Source: Cupriavidus sp. D384 (GTDB lineage: Bacteria > Pseudomonadota > Gammaproteobacteria > Burkholderiales > Burkholderiaceae). Taken from it: 64,000 bases of DNA. Shown one piece after another: positions 43,038-52,312 of the stretch (position 1 is its first letter; every line of letters starts with the position of its first letter). A program made the translations under genes and the position numbers. The stretch covers positions 62,001 through 126,000 of the forward strand of contig NZ_BBQI01000009.1 of assembly GCF_001652915.1 (NCBI RefSeq). Reading direction: 5' to 3'. Under the pieces are notes generated by a model. It worked only from the letters and a program-made list of their open reading frames with translations, did no database searches and was not told where the DNA came from.

Positions 43038-43123
43038 TTGTGCAGTACTCCTCGGGGCACCCGTCGGCCGCCGCGCTCGAACGCGCGATCTATGCCGCAA
43101 ACATGGGGGAGTGTAGCCAAAAG

Positions 43124-43150
43124 AAAAGCCCCGCCTGGGGCGGGGCTTTT
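43124..43150 (-). terminator. Intrinsic terminator of the desaturase gene
   Basis: AAAAGCCCCGCC (43124-43135) and GGCGGGGCTTTT (43139-43150) pair perfectly over 12 bp with a 3-base loop. On the minus strand the stem ends in TTTTCTTTT, after the leftward desaturase gene and before nadA. Confidence 0.88.
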
Positions 43151-43178
43151 AGCCATGACGGGCGCGTCGGCGATTGTA

Positions 43179-44369
43179 TCAGGCGTACCGGCGCAGGCGC
43201 AGCGAAAACTCCTGCAGTGCCTGGATGCCGCTGGCTTCGGCGCGATGGCACCATGCCTGCAGCTGGGCCAGCAGTTGCTCGCGCGTCATGTTCGAGCGGC
43301 CCCAGATCACGGCCAGCTCGCGACGCATTTCCACGTAGGTGTGCAGCATCTTGTTCTGCTCGGTGATGCTGGCCAGCTGCTGGCGCTGCGGCGCCCCCAG
43401 CTTCACTTCCTCGCGGTGGAACCACTTGCGGGCCGGCTTGTAGCTCTTGTACTCGGGCGAGTTGCCTTCCTTGTGCTTGCGCAGCTCGGCCTTGTACGCG
43501 CTCTTCAGCGCCTTGGCGTAGCGTGCCATCACGTCGTAGCGGTTGGCGATGATCGCTTCCAGCGTGTTGTGATCCACCGGACGCGCTTCCACCAGTCGAG
43601 CCTTGGGCGGGGTCTTCTTGACCTTCGCCAGGCCAACCGACTGCATCGCGCGAATGTACCACCAGCCCACGTCGATCTCGTACCACTTGATCGAGAACTT
43701 GGCCGACGTCGGATACGTGTGGTGATTGTTGTGCAGCTCTTCGCCACCGATGATGAAGCCCCACGGCGACACGTTGGTCGATGCGTCCTCGCAATCGTAG
43801 TTGCGATAACCCCACCAGTGGCCCAGGCCGTTGATGATGCCGGCAGCGTGGATCGGGATCCACAGCATCTGCACGGCCCACACGCTCATGCCGACCAGGC
43901 CGAACAGCGCCAGGTCGATGATCAGCATCAGGCCCACGCCCTGCCAGCCAAAGCGCGAATACACATTGCGCTCGACCCAGTCGTCAGGCGTGCCATGACC
44001 GAACTTGGCGATGGTTTCCTTGTTCTTGGCCTCGGCGCGATACAGCTCGGCGCCTTCCAGCAGCACCTTGCGGATGCCGCGGGTCTGCGGGCTGTGCGGA
44101 TCGTCCTCGGTTTCGCACTTGGCGTGGTGCTTGCGGTGGATGGCGGTCCATTCCTTGGTCACCATGCCCGTGGTCATCCAGAGCCAGAAGCGGAAGAAGT
44201 GCTGGGCGACCGGATGCAGGTCGAGCGACCGGTGCGCCATGCAGCGGTGCAGGAAGATGGTGACACCGGCGATCGTGATGTGCGTCACCACGAGCGTGTA
44301 GATCACGATTTCCCACCAGGACCAGTTGGCGAGGCCGTTGGCGGCCCAGTCAAGAATTGTGTCGAACAA
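43179..44369 (-). CDS. Membrane fatty acyl desaturase (delta-9 type)
   Basis: A 396-residue di-iron membrane desaturase. The three histidine boxes are HRCMAH (41-46), HRKHH (78-82) and HNNHH (213-217), with membrane spans at about 20-40, 56-72 and 145-185. The start is taken as TTG at 44369 (MFDTILDWAANG), with GGAGA six bases upstream; the longer ATG frame would add an unlikely segment. It introduces a double bond into saturated acyl chains, important for membrane fluidity. The long charged C-terminal tail (about 250-396) exceeds the catalytic domain and is unrecognised. Confidence 0.9.
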   Translation of the reverse strand: MFDTILDWAANGLANWSWWEIVIYTLVVTHITIAGVTIFLHRCMAHRSLDLHPVAQHFFRFWLWMTTGMVTKEWTAIHRKHHAKCETEDDPHSPQTRGIRKVLLEGAELYRAEAKNKETIAKFGHGTPDDWVERNVYSRFGWQGVGLMLIIDLALFGLVGMSVWAVQMLWIPIHAAGIINGLGHWWGYRNYDCEDASTNVSPWGFIIGGEELHNNHHTYPTSAKFSIKWYEIDVGWWYIRAMQSVGLAKVKKTPPKARLVEARPVDHNTLEAIIANRYDVMARYAKALKSAYKAELRKHKEGNSPEYKSYKPARKWFHREEVKLGAPQRQQLASITEQNKMLHTYVEMRRELAVIWGRSNMTREQLLAQLQAWCHRAEASGIQALQEFSLRLRRYA

Positions 44370-44677
44370 ACTATGTTCTCCGTCGTAAAACGAGTGTTTG
44401 CAGCGCGGCACCACCGTGCGGCGCACCTGTCGCGCAGAAAAAAGACTGCAAATTTATCGATTGCGATAGCTTTCTGGCGCGGGCTGAATCCCTGAGGGGA
44501 GCCTTGCCGAGGCACGAACCGCTGCAATCTGGCGGTTGTCTGGTGTGGGGCTGCGGGTCGTCCGTATACCCGCGACAACCCGGCATTCTACCGGATCGGC
44601 GCGAGAGGGACATCCGCTTTTTCCCCGACTTTGATGCTGCCCGCAGGCAATCGTTCCGCAGGTGATCTGCGGAGAAC

Positions 44678-46033
44678 TCACTCGGCGTTGGCCGCAGTGG
44701 CGGGCAAGACACCCGAGGCCGGGTTCAGCACCCGCAGTTCTCGTTGCGGGAACGGTATGGACACCCCATGCTGCTGGAAAGTTCGCCAGATGGCGCGGTT
44801 CATCGCGGATTGCACCCCGAGCTTGCCGTTCTGCGGATCGGCGATGTAGACGGCAGCTTCGTACTCGATGCCGCTGTCTGCAAACGCCACAAGGAAGGCG
44901 GCCGGGGCCGGCGTTGCCAGCACACGTGGAATATCGCGCACACACTCCTGCAGGAGCGCAATCACCGATTCGGGGTCAGAGTTGTAGTCGGCCTGCACCC
45001 GCACAGCCACACGCACGTTGGTGCCCGAAAACGAATGGTTCTGCACCGACTGCGCCACCAGCTGCTCGTTCGGCAGCAGCGTCTCGCCGTCGCCATTGCG
45101 CAGCACCGTGTAGCGGGTACGGATCTGCGACACGATGCCGGTGTACTTGTCCACGGTGATCTGGTCGCCGAGCGTGATCGAGCGATCCAGCAGGATGATG
45201 AAGCCCGAGATGTAGTTGCTGGCGATCTTCTGCAGCCCCAGGCCCAGACCCACGCCGAGGGCACCGCCAAACACCGACAGCACGGTCAGGTCGATCCCCA
45301 CCAGCGACAGGCTCACCAGCAGCGACACCAGCAGCAGCAGCGCCTTGGCGATCCGCGTCAGTACCACCTTGAGATTGGCGTCGAGCGTGTGGGCGCGCAT
45401 CAGGCGGTCTTCGAGCCACGAGCCGAACCACATCGCCACCAGCACGGTCAGCAGGATCCAGACCACGCCCAGCAGCGCATCGGCAATGCTGATCGGGTGC
45501 TTGCCGCCTATCGAAAACCGTACGGCCTCCATCCAGTGCACCACATCGGGCAGCAGTCCCACCACGTACAGCGCCATGCCGATCCACACCAGCGTGGTCA
45601 GCACCTTTTCCACCAGCACCAGCATGCCGTGGAGCTGGCCATTGGCGGACATTACCCGCCGCAGGATGTAGAACGCGAAATAGAGCGCCGTGATGCCGAA
45701 CAGCGGCACCAGTGCCAGCCGCAGCACGCTGATCGACGCAAACGGCGCCAGCGCATAGCGGGCCACCAGCACCAGCAGCCATGCGAACAGCGGGAACATG
45801 GCGCGTTCGAGGCTGACGGCTGCCAGGCGCAGCGCGAAGCTCGACGTTTCATGCCGGGCTTCGAGCCGCTTGACCACATTGCGCGCCAGCGGCCACGCCA
45901 CCAGCAGGCAGGCGGCCAGGATGCCGACCTGCCAGAAGAACCCCTGCCCGCCCGCGTCATGGATCAGGTCGTCGAGCATCTTGCCCATGACCGAATGCGA
46001 GCGGGTCAGCGCCGCGAGCGTATCGGAATTCAT
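44678..46033 (-). CDS. MscS-family mechanosensitive ion channel
   Basis: A 451-residue membrane protein with about five to six N-terminal spans and the MscS pore helix region VLSVFGGALGVGLGLGLQKIASNYISGFIILLDRSI, rich in Gly/Ala. A cytosolic beta-domain follows (LGDQITVDKYTGIVSQIRTRYTVLRNGDGE, LLPNEQLVAQ). It is larger than E. coli MscS (286 residues), as in YbdG/YnaI-like members. It releases osmolytes on hypo-osmotic shock. It lies 36 bp downstream of rsmB in a purN-rsmB-mscS unit. Confidence 0.9.
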   Translation of the reverse strand: MNSDTLAALTRSHSVMGKMLDDLIHDAGGQGFFWQVGILAACLLVAWPLARNVVKRLEARHETSSFALRLAAVSLERAMFPLFAWLLVLVARYALAPFASISVLRLALVPLFGITALYFAFYILRRVMSANGQLHGMLVLVEKVLTTLVWIGMALYVVGLLPDVVHWMEAVRFSIGGKHPISIADALLGVVWILLTVLVAMWFGSWLEDRLMRAHTLDANLKVVLTRIAKALLLLVSLLVSLSLVGIDLTVLSVFGGALGVGLGLGLQKIASNYISGFIILLDRSITLGDQITVDKYTGIVSQIRTRYTVLRNGDGETLLPNEQLVAQSVQNHSFSGTNVRVAVRVQADYNSDPESVIALLQECVRDIPRVLATPAPAAFLVAFADSGIEYEAAVYIADPQNGKLGVQSAMNRAIWRTFQQHGVSIPFPQRELRVLNPASGVLPATAANAE

Positions 46034-46069
46034 CCTGCTGCCTTCTGCCGGGTTTCGCGCATATCCGGT

Positions 46070-47461
46070 TTAACGCGTGCGTTCCAGCACGGCCGCGAAA
46101 AAGCCGTCGGTCTGGTGGACTTGCGGATAGAGCGCCAACATGCCGCCTTCTGCGGGCAAATCGGGCACCGTGATCTTCTGCTCGGCCAGCACTTCCGCCG
46201 CCGGCACCAGCCGGAAGTTTTCGTTCTTGGCCAGGAAATCGCGGACGATCGCTTCGTTTTCGGCTTCCAGCACGCTGCAGGTGGCGTATACGACACGACC
46301 GCCGCCCTTTACCAGCTTCGCTGCCGCCTCAAGAATTGCCGATTGCTTGGCGGTCAGTTCCAGCACCGATTCCGGCGTCTGGCGCCACTTGAGATCCGGA
46401 TTGCGACGCAGGGTGCCCAAACCGCTGCAAGGTGCATCAACCAGCACACGATCAATCTTGCCAGCCAGGCGCTTGACCTTGGCATCGCGTTCCGAGTCGA
46501 TCAGCACCGGATGGACATTGGACAAACCACTACGGGCCAGACGCGGCTTCAGGTTCGCCAGGCGCTTTTCCGACACATCGAAGGCATAGAGACGGCCCGT
46601 CGAACGCATGGCCACGCCCAGCGCCAGCGTCTTGCCGCCCGCGCCCGCGCAGAAGTCGACCACCATTTCGCCGCGCTTCGGCGCCAGCAGATGGCACAGC
46701 AGTTGGCTGCCTTCATCCTGCACTTCGACCCCGCCGTTGATAAACAGCGGCAGCTGGTTCAGCGCGGGCTTGCCCTTCAGGCGGATACCGGCCGGTGCCA
46801 TCGGCGCGGGTTCGGCGGCGATACCGGCGGTCTGCAGTTCGGCCAGGGCCTCTTCACGCGACAACTTGGCGGTGTTCACGCGCAGATCCAGCGGCGCCGG
46901 GCGCAGCCAGGCATCGCCCATCGCGGCCGTGAACGCTTCGCCATGACGTGCGACCAGATCGTCGTACAGCCATTCCGGCAGATTGGCGCGCACGCGCGGT
47001 GCCAGGCTCGAGCGTTCGATCGTGGTCAGGCGGTCCAGCCACTCGGCTTCGTCGGGATACAGGAACGGCGTCAGCGTATCGCGGCCGAGCGTGGCGGCCA
47101 GGCCCAGCAGACCCAGGCGGCGCGTGGCCGAGCCGGTACCGCTCTCGGCAAACTGACCAAATTCGACGCGTCGGCGCAACACTGCGAAAACTGCTTCAGC
47201 AATGATTCCGCGGTCACGATGACCAAGTTTGCTATTTTCACGGAAGTAGTGGCTCACCACGGCATCCGCGGGACGCGCGAACAGCAGCACCTTGCCGATC
47301 AGACGGTCGATGTGCTGCAGGTGGAACGCCTGCAGCGCGCCGGGCGTGCGCGAGGCTTGATTGGCCTGGCCCTGCGGCTTGCGGATCGGCGACTTGCTCT
47401 TGCTGCCGCGCGGGCGTTGGCGGTTGTCGCGGGAGGTCGTGTTTTCTTGTTGGCGACTCAT
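46070..47461 (-). CDS. 16S rRNA (cytosine-C5)-methyltransferase, RsmB/Sun family
   Basis: A 463-residue NOL1/NOP2/Sun-family enzyme. SAM motif FCAGAGGKTLALG is followed by catalytic DAPCSGLGTLRRNPDLKW and YATCSVLEAENE, the two-cysteine pair of m5C methyltransferases. The N-terminus carries a Lys/Arg-rich linker then a NusB-like domain, consistent with RsmB. The ATG at 47461 overlaps the purN stop by four bases. Confidence 0.9.
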   Translation of the reverse strand: MSRQQENTTSRDNRQRPRGSKSKSPIRKPQGQANQASRTPGALQAFHLQHIDRLIGKVLLFARPADAVVSHYFRENSKLGHRDRGIIAEAVFAVLRRRVEFGQFAESGTGSATRRLGLLGLAATLGRDTLTPFLYPDEAEWLDRLTTIERSSLAPRVRANLPEWLYDDLVARHGEAFTAAMGDAWLRPAPLDLRVNTAKLSREEALAELQTAGIAAEPAPMAPAGIRLKGKPALNQLPLFINGGVEVQDEGSQLLCHLLAPKRGEMVVDFCAGAGGKTLALGVAMRSTGRLYAFDVSEKRLANLKPRLARSGLSNVHPVLIDSERDAKVKRLAGKIDRVLVDAPCSGLGTLRRNPDLKWRQTPESVLELTAKQSAILEAAAKLVKGGGRVVYATCSVLEAENEAIVRDFLAKNENFRLVPAAEVLAEQKITVPDLPAEGGMLALYPQVHQTDGFFAAVLERTR

Positions 47462-48117
47462 GGCTGTTTTCCTGCCGCTGCGGGCGAGATGGCCATGAAC
47501 CACTGCGGTTCGGCCGGTTGAACTTGAACTACGCCGTCCTGCACATGCAGGCGGTCTTCGACAAACCAGCGCACGGCGCGTGGATAAATGACATGTTCGC
47601 TATCGAGCAAACGATCGGCCAGCGAATCAGGCGTATCGCCAGGCAGAACGTCAAGCGCAGCCTGCACCACAATCGGGCCGTGATCGAGCTCGGGCGTGAC
47701 GAAATGCACGGTCGCGCCATGCAGCTTGACGCCGGCTTCCAGCGCTTGCCGGTGCGTATGCATGCCCGGAAAGCTGGGCAGCAGCGACGGATGGATATTC
47801 AGCATCCGGCCCGCGTAATGCTCGACGAAGTCGTCCGTCAGGATGCGCATGAAACCGGCCAGCACGACCAGGTCGGGCTGGTAAGCGTCGATGGCGTCGC
47901 GCATCGCCGCGTCGAAACTGGAACGATCGGGAAACTGCTTGTGGTCCACCGCACCGGTGGCAATACCGTGATCGGCGGCAAACTGCAGGCCCGAGGCATC
48001 GGGCCGGTTCGACAGCACTGCGGCCACGCGCGCCGGCCATCGCTCGGCTGCGCAGGCCCGGACAATGGCTTCCATATTGGAGCCGCGCCCGGAAATCAAT
48101 ATGACAATATTTTTCAT
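47458..48117 (-). CDS. purN: Phosphoribosylglycinamide formyltransferase PurN
   Basis: A 219-residue folate-dependent transformylase with the opening KNIVILISGRGSNMEAI, GFMRIL and NIHPSLLPSFPG plus HFVTPELDHGPIV, all catalytic signatures. It formylates GAR in purine synthesis using 10-formyltetrahydrofolate. The ATG at 48117 begins the conserved domain; upstream in-frame ATG at 48156 would add a non-conserved extension. The next gene is translationally coupled to it. Confidence 0.96.
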   Translation of the reverse strand: MKNIVILISGRGSNMEAIVRACAAERWPARVAAVLSNRPDASGLQFAADHGIATGAVDHKQFPDRSSFDAAMRDAIDAYQPDLVVLAGFMRILTDDFVEHYAGRMLNIHPSLLPSFPGMHTHRQALEAGVKLHGATVHFVTPELDHGPIVVQAALDVLPGDTPDSLADRLLDSEHVIYPRAVRWFVEDRLHVQDGVVQVQPAEPQWFMAISPAAAGKQP

Positions 48118-48354
48118 CGCCGCGATTCTACCAAGCTGTGGTGCAAACGCTGGCAATCCGTGCTCAATAGGTACTTAATTACCGCGAAACGCGCCTCTCA
48201 CAACGCTTTTGGGGCAGACTGCAAGAAGAAATACCCCAATGCCACCGATTGTGACGCGCACCCCGCTCTGTTAGAGTGGGTCCTACGTCCACGCGCCACT
48301 TCCTCGGAAAACGGTGACAACAAGGACGAAACGGGAAATTAGACGGGAATACGC

Positions 48355-49014
48355 ATGTCGAACGCTGCACCGACTTTGTTGGTGGTCGATGATCATCCTA
48401 TGGCTCTTTCCGGCACCACCGCCTTTCTGGCGGAGGTGATGCCCGACGTTGCTGTCCACGCTGCCGGGAGCGCCAAGGAGGCTCTCCACTCGCTGAACCA
48501 GGGACTTCGTCCCGATATCGTGCTGCTCGATATCTGGCTGAATGACGGCACTGGCTTTGATGCCATGCAGGCGTTCAAGACCGTGATTCCGGGCGCGCGC
48601 TTCATCTTCATGTCTGCCGAAGCCACGCCCGAGATCGTGGGCCGTGCGCGTGCGTTGTCCGCATGCGGCTTCGTCGGCAAGCATCTCGATGCCAATGCAT
48701 TCACAGCCGCCGTCCGCAAGGTGCTGGCCGGCGATACGAGCTTTCCGTCGGACGAAGCGCTGTCCGGCCGCTCGCAGTCGTTCGGCCCAGCGCACGGCAT
48801 CCCGGTCACGCCGGCCGAACTCGGCCTGACGCCGCGTCAGGGCTCGGTGCTGGCCCTGGTGCTGGAAGGCCTGCCGAACAAGGTTATCGCACGCAAGCTG
48901 GGCCTGACCGAGAACACGGTCAAGGAACACGTCTCGGCAATCCTGCAGCGCCTGGGCGTGCGCACGCGCATGCAGGTGATGTCGCGCATGGAACGCTTCC
49001 GCCTGCGCCAATAA
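48355..49014 (+). CDS. NarL/FixJ-type response regulator
   Basis: A 219-residue protein with a receiver domain (VDDHP with acidic Asp12/Asp13, phosphoacceptor Asp59 in VLLDIW, Lys109 in FVGKH) and a C-terminal LuxR-type helix-turn-helix (LTPRQGSVLALVLEGLPNKVIARKLGLTENTVKEHVSAILQRLG). Its stop is 86 bp from that of a leftward hybrid kinase, a convergent placement that suggests, but does not prove, that the two form a pair. Target genes are unknown. Confidence 0.92.
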   Translation: MSNAAPTLLVVDDHPMALSGTTAFLAEVMPDVAVHAAGSAKEALHSLNQGLRPDIVLLDIWLNDGTGFDAMQAFKTVIPGARFIFMSAEATPEIVGRARALSACGFVGKHLDANAFTAAVRKVLAGDTSFPSDEALSGRSQSFGPAHGIPVTPAELGLTPRQGSVLALVLEGLPNKVIARKLGLTENTVKEHVSAILQRLGVRTRMQVMSRMERFRLRQ

Positions 49015-49041
49015 GCTCCCTGCCCCGCCAGTCACAACGAG

Positions 49042-49080
49042 AAACGCCGCCTCCGCAGTATCGAGGGCGGCGTTTTTGTT
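49042..49080 (+). terminator. Intrinsic terminator of the response regulator gene
   Basis: AAACGCCGCC (49042-49051) and GGCGGCGTTT (49066-49075) pair perfectly with a 14-base loop, followed by TTTTTGTT. Confidence 0.85.
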
Positions 49081-49099
49081 TGGACCAAGGCAACGAGCG

Positions 49100-50989
49100 T
49101 CAGCCCGCCTGCAGCCAGCGACGCAGCAGCATGCGCAGATTCGCCGGGTCCACCGGCTTGGGCAGCACGAAATACCCGGCGTCCTCGGCAGCCAGCAGTG
49201 CCGCCGATTTCAGGTCACCGGTCAGCAACGCGCTGCGCGCCTGCGGCTGCGTGGTCTGCCAGCGTTCCAGCAGGTCCAGGCCATTCTCGTTCCCCGGCAG
49301 GCGCAGGTCGCAGAAGATGATGTCCGGCTTGAGGCCCTTGGCAAACAGCGCATCGGCTTCCTGACCATGCGCGGCACAGGCCACGCGGATACCCCATGCC
49401 TCCATCAGCGCAATCCATGCCTTGCGGATCTGGCTGTCGTCGTCCACCACCAGCACCGTGCCGCGCAGACGGTCCTGCCGCGCTTCCTCGGCCTGGGCAT
49501 TGGCGCGCATGGCGCGCACGTTGTCCACGGTCTCGGCCGGCACCGGCGCCAGCGCGAACCAGAACACCGAGCCCTTGCCCGGCACGGAGCGCACGCCGTA
49601 CGTGCCGCGCATCAGCCGCACGCATTCCTTGAAGATCGCGAGCCCCAGCCCCAGGCCTTGCGATGGATCGCGCTGGGGGTTGTGCACCTGGTAGTACGGC
49701 GAAAAAATCTCGGGCAGGTGCTCGGGCGTAATGCCGGCGCCGGTGTCCCAGACTTCCACGCGCACATGCTTGCGACGCTGGCGCGCGGTGACCAGGATGC
49801 CGCCGCGTTTGGTGTAACGCAGCGCGTTCTGCACGAGGTTGAACAGCGCGCGCCGCAGCAGCACCGGCTCGGCCATCGCGTAGAGTTCGTCGGGCACGCG
49901 CGGCGTCAGCGTCAGGCCGCTCTCGCGCGCATCGGCGGCGAACTGGCTCATGACGTCGTGGATCAGCGCATGCAGCTCGCAGGGTTCCAGCGTGGGCAGC
50001 ACCTTGCGCCCTTCAAGCTTGGAGAGGTCCAGCAGCGAACGGAACAGCAGGTCGATGGTCTGCGTGCCGGCGGCCACCTGCTCCACCAGCGGATGCAGCG
50101 CGCTGGACTGGTTGCGCGCGCGCAGCGCCTCGACCAGCATCACCAGCGCATGCACGGGCTGGCGCAGGTCGTGGCTGGCGGCGGCCAGGAAGCGGGATTT
50201 TTCCTCGCTGGCATGGAGCGCCCGCTCCTTTTCCTCCTGGAACTGCTTGGCCAGGCGCCGGCTTTCCGATTCGAGCTGGATGGCGCGCACCAGCGTGTGC
50301 TGCAGGTTCAGTGAATGGCGCGCCAGCATCAGCGCATAGACCACCAGCAGCAGTTGCACATAGCCGCCGTGGGCCGGAAAGGCGATCTCCGCCAGCAGGA
50401 TATTGGGTACCAGGATTGGCACGCCAGCGAACACAAGGTTCGAGGGGATCGGCGACTGCGACGTGGCGCCGCCCGCCAGCACGCCCAGCGTCAGCAGGTA
50501 CAACACGCTGGAAAACACCACCGAGCCCGTATACAGATGCAGCAGCGCCGAGCTTCCCCAGGTAAGCCCCGTCAGGAAGGCAATCGCGCGCATGTTGTTC
50601 CACCACTTGCGCGTGTGCGCCGAACGGCTCATCTTGCCGCTGTCGCGCTGGTAGCCCAAATAGAACCAGCTGCCGCCGGCCGTCAGCAGCAGCATGATGG
50701 CGCACCAGACCAGCAGGGCTGCGTGGCTGGCTTCGTTCCAGAATGCCCATGCGGTCAGGCCCGGCAGGAGCACGGACGAGGCAATCGCGGTGGGGGAGAC
50801 GCGATGGACCGTAGCCAGCAGCTTGGCCCGCGTCTCGGTATCCAGTTGCGGCCCGGGGGGCGGCAATATCTTGTTAAGCAGCGCGTTCAAGTGTGGCCTG
50901 GCATGTAAGGCGACGACATTCCGCTGCGACAGACCCGGGGTGCGGCGACTGTTGCAGGAATCGCGCGGTTCTTGTTCTGAATCGGGCAT
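49100..50989 (-). CDS. Hybrid sensor histidine kinase with membrane sensor and C-terminal receiver
   Basis: A 629-residue protein. About six hydrophobic segments lie between 65 and 225, with no long periplasmic loop. A coiled coil (about 235-268) leads to the H-box AAASHDLRQP (His273). Then come N-box NLVQNALRYT, G-boxes DTGAGI and GLGLGL, and a C-terminal receiver (VLVVDDDSQ from about 512, phosphoacceptor Asp561 in IIFCDLRLPG). The DLRQP form of the H-box marks a family often linked to LuxR-type regulators. The likely partner is the convergent NarL-type gene. Start 50989 has AAGGCGG upstream. Confidence 0.88.
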   Translation of the reverse strand: MPDSEQEPRDSCNSRRTPGLSQRNVVALHARPHLNALLNKILPPPGPQLDTETRAKLLATVHRVSPTAIASSVLLPGLTAWAFWNEASHAALLVWCAIMLLLTAGGSWFYLGYQRDSGKMSRSAHTRKWWNNMRAIAFLTGLTWGSSALLHLYTGSVVFSSVLYLLTLGVLAGGATSQSPIPSNLVFAGVPILVPNILLAEIAFPAHGGYVQLLLVVYALMLARHSLNLQHTLVRAIQLESESRRLAKQFQEEKERALHASEEKSRFLAAASHDLRQPVHALVMLVEALRARNQSSALHPLVEQVAAGTQTIDLLFRSLLDLSKLEGRKVLPTLEPCELHALIHDVMSQFAADARESGLTLTPRVPDELYAMAEPVLLRRALFNLVQNALRYTKRGGILVTARQRRKHVRVEVWDTGAGITPEHLPEIFSPYYQVHNPQRDPSQGLGLGLAIFKECVRLMRGTYGVRSVPGKGSVFWFALAPVPAETVDNVRAMRANAQAEEARQDRLRGTVLVVDDDSQIRKAWIALMEAWGIRVACAAHGQEADALFAKGLKPDIIFCDLRLPGNENGLDLLERWQTTQPQARSALLTGDLKSAALLAAEDAGYFVLPKPVDPANLRMLLRRWLQAG

Positions 50990-51174
50990 ATCATGCCGCC
51001 TTTTGCGGCGCTGCGCCATCGTGGAGTGGCGGATAGGCCCACAAATTCGCCATTTGTGGGCAGCATGCATACAACGGCACAAGGCCGGTGCCGCCAAAAC
51101 AGGCAATCCGGCGGCACACGGGGCCATTCGCCTTATAATGCTCGCTTTCCCTGAAAAGCTCGTCCGCCGTCCTC

Positions 51175-52191
51175 GTGAAAGTCTTCCGCGGCCTGCCCAA
51201 CGCCGAAAGCCGGGCGCCCTGCGCGCTCACCATCGGCAATTTCGACGGTGTGCATCGCGGCCACCAGTCGCTGCTCGCGCGCGCCCGCGCGGCTGCCGAC
51301 GCACGCGGCCTGCCGCTGTGCGTCATGACGTTCGAGCCGCATCCGCGCGAATTCTTTGCGCCCGAGCACGCCCCCACCCGCATTGCCCTGCTGCGCGACA
51401 AGCTCGATGCGTTGCGCCGCAACGGCGTGGACCGCGTGGTGGTGGAACACTTCAACGCCCATTTTGCCGCCCAGTCGCCGCAGCAGTTCGTTGAGAACGT
51501 GCTCTGGCATGGCCTGCACGCGCGCTGGGTGCTGGTGGGCGACGATTTCCGCTTTGGCGCCAAGCGCGCCGGCGATTTCGGCTACCTGCAGCAGGCCGGC
51601 CGCGAATTTGGCTTCGATGTGGAGCAGATGGGCTCGGTCTCCGAAGGCGGCATCCGCATTTCGAGTTCGGCCGTGCGCCAGGCGCTGGCCGATGGCGACC
51701 TGGAACATGCGCGCCGGCTGCTGGGCCACGGCTATGCCATCAGCGGCCACGTCATCCACGGCCGCAAGCTGGGCCGCAACCTGGGCTTCCCGACGCTGAA
51801 CCTGCGGATCACGCACAAGCGTCCGGCCGTGAACGGCATCTTCGTGGTGCAGGTACACGGCATTGCCGACCACCCGCTGCCGGGCGTGGCGAGCATCGGC
51901 GTGCGCCCGACCGTGGAGGACGCCGGCCGCGTACTGCTTGAAGTGCATCTGTTCGACTTCAACGCGAACCTGTACGGCAAGCTGGTGCGCGTGGAATTCA
52001 TGAAGAAGCTGCGCGACGAAGAGCGCTTTCACACGCTGGAGGCACTGACCGAGGCCATCGCCAAGGATGCCCGCGAAGCGCGTGCGTTCTTCGGCCTGGA
52101 GGCAGCCAACCCAGCCGATCCGGCCGATCCCGCCGGCAAGGCCGGCGACCGGCGCGACTTCGCCACCTCCGCCACCGACCGAATTAGCTAG
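51175..52191 (+). CDS. ribF: Bifunctional riboflavin kinase/FAD synthetase RibF
   Basis: A 338-residue protein beginning with GTG at 51175. The N-terminal nucleotidyltransferase domain has [25 protein letters not shown] and [10 protein letters not shown]. The C-terminal riboflavin kinase domain has [11 protein letters not shown] and [19 protein letters not shown]. It makes FMN and FAD. TATAAT (51134-51139) lies upstream without a clear -35. It is 121 bp upstream of ileS, the usual ribF-ileS-lspA order. Confidence 0.96.
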   Translation: MKVFRGLPNAESRAPCALTIGNFDGVHRGHQSLLARARAAADARGLPLCVMTFEPHPREFFAPEHAPTRIALLRDKLDALRRNGVDRVVVEHFNAHFAAQSPQQFVENVLWHGLHARWVLVGDDFRFGAKRAGDFGYLQQAGREFGFDVEQMGSVSEGGIRISSSAVRQALADGDLEHARRLLGHGYAISGHVIHGRKLGRNLGFPTLNLRITHKRPAVNGIFVVQVHGIADHPLPGVASIGVRPTVEDAGRVLLEVHLFDFNANLYGKLVRVEFMKKLRDEERFHTLEALTEAIAKDAREARAFFGLEAANPADPADPAGKAGDRRDFATSATDRIS

Positions 52192-52312
52192 CGGCCGGCA
52201 GCGCGCCCCATGCAGGCGCGCCGCCGGGACCCGCCCTGCCTTGCCCCGAAATGACACGCGCGCGGCGGTCATCCACCGGTCCGCGCCCAACGAATTGCCC
52301 CGAGAATCAACC

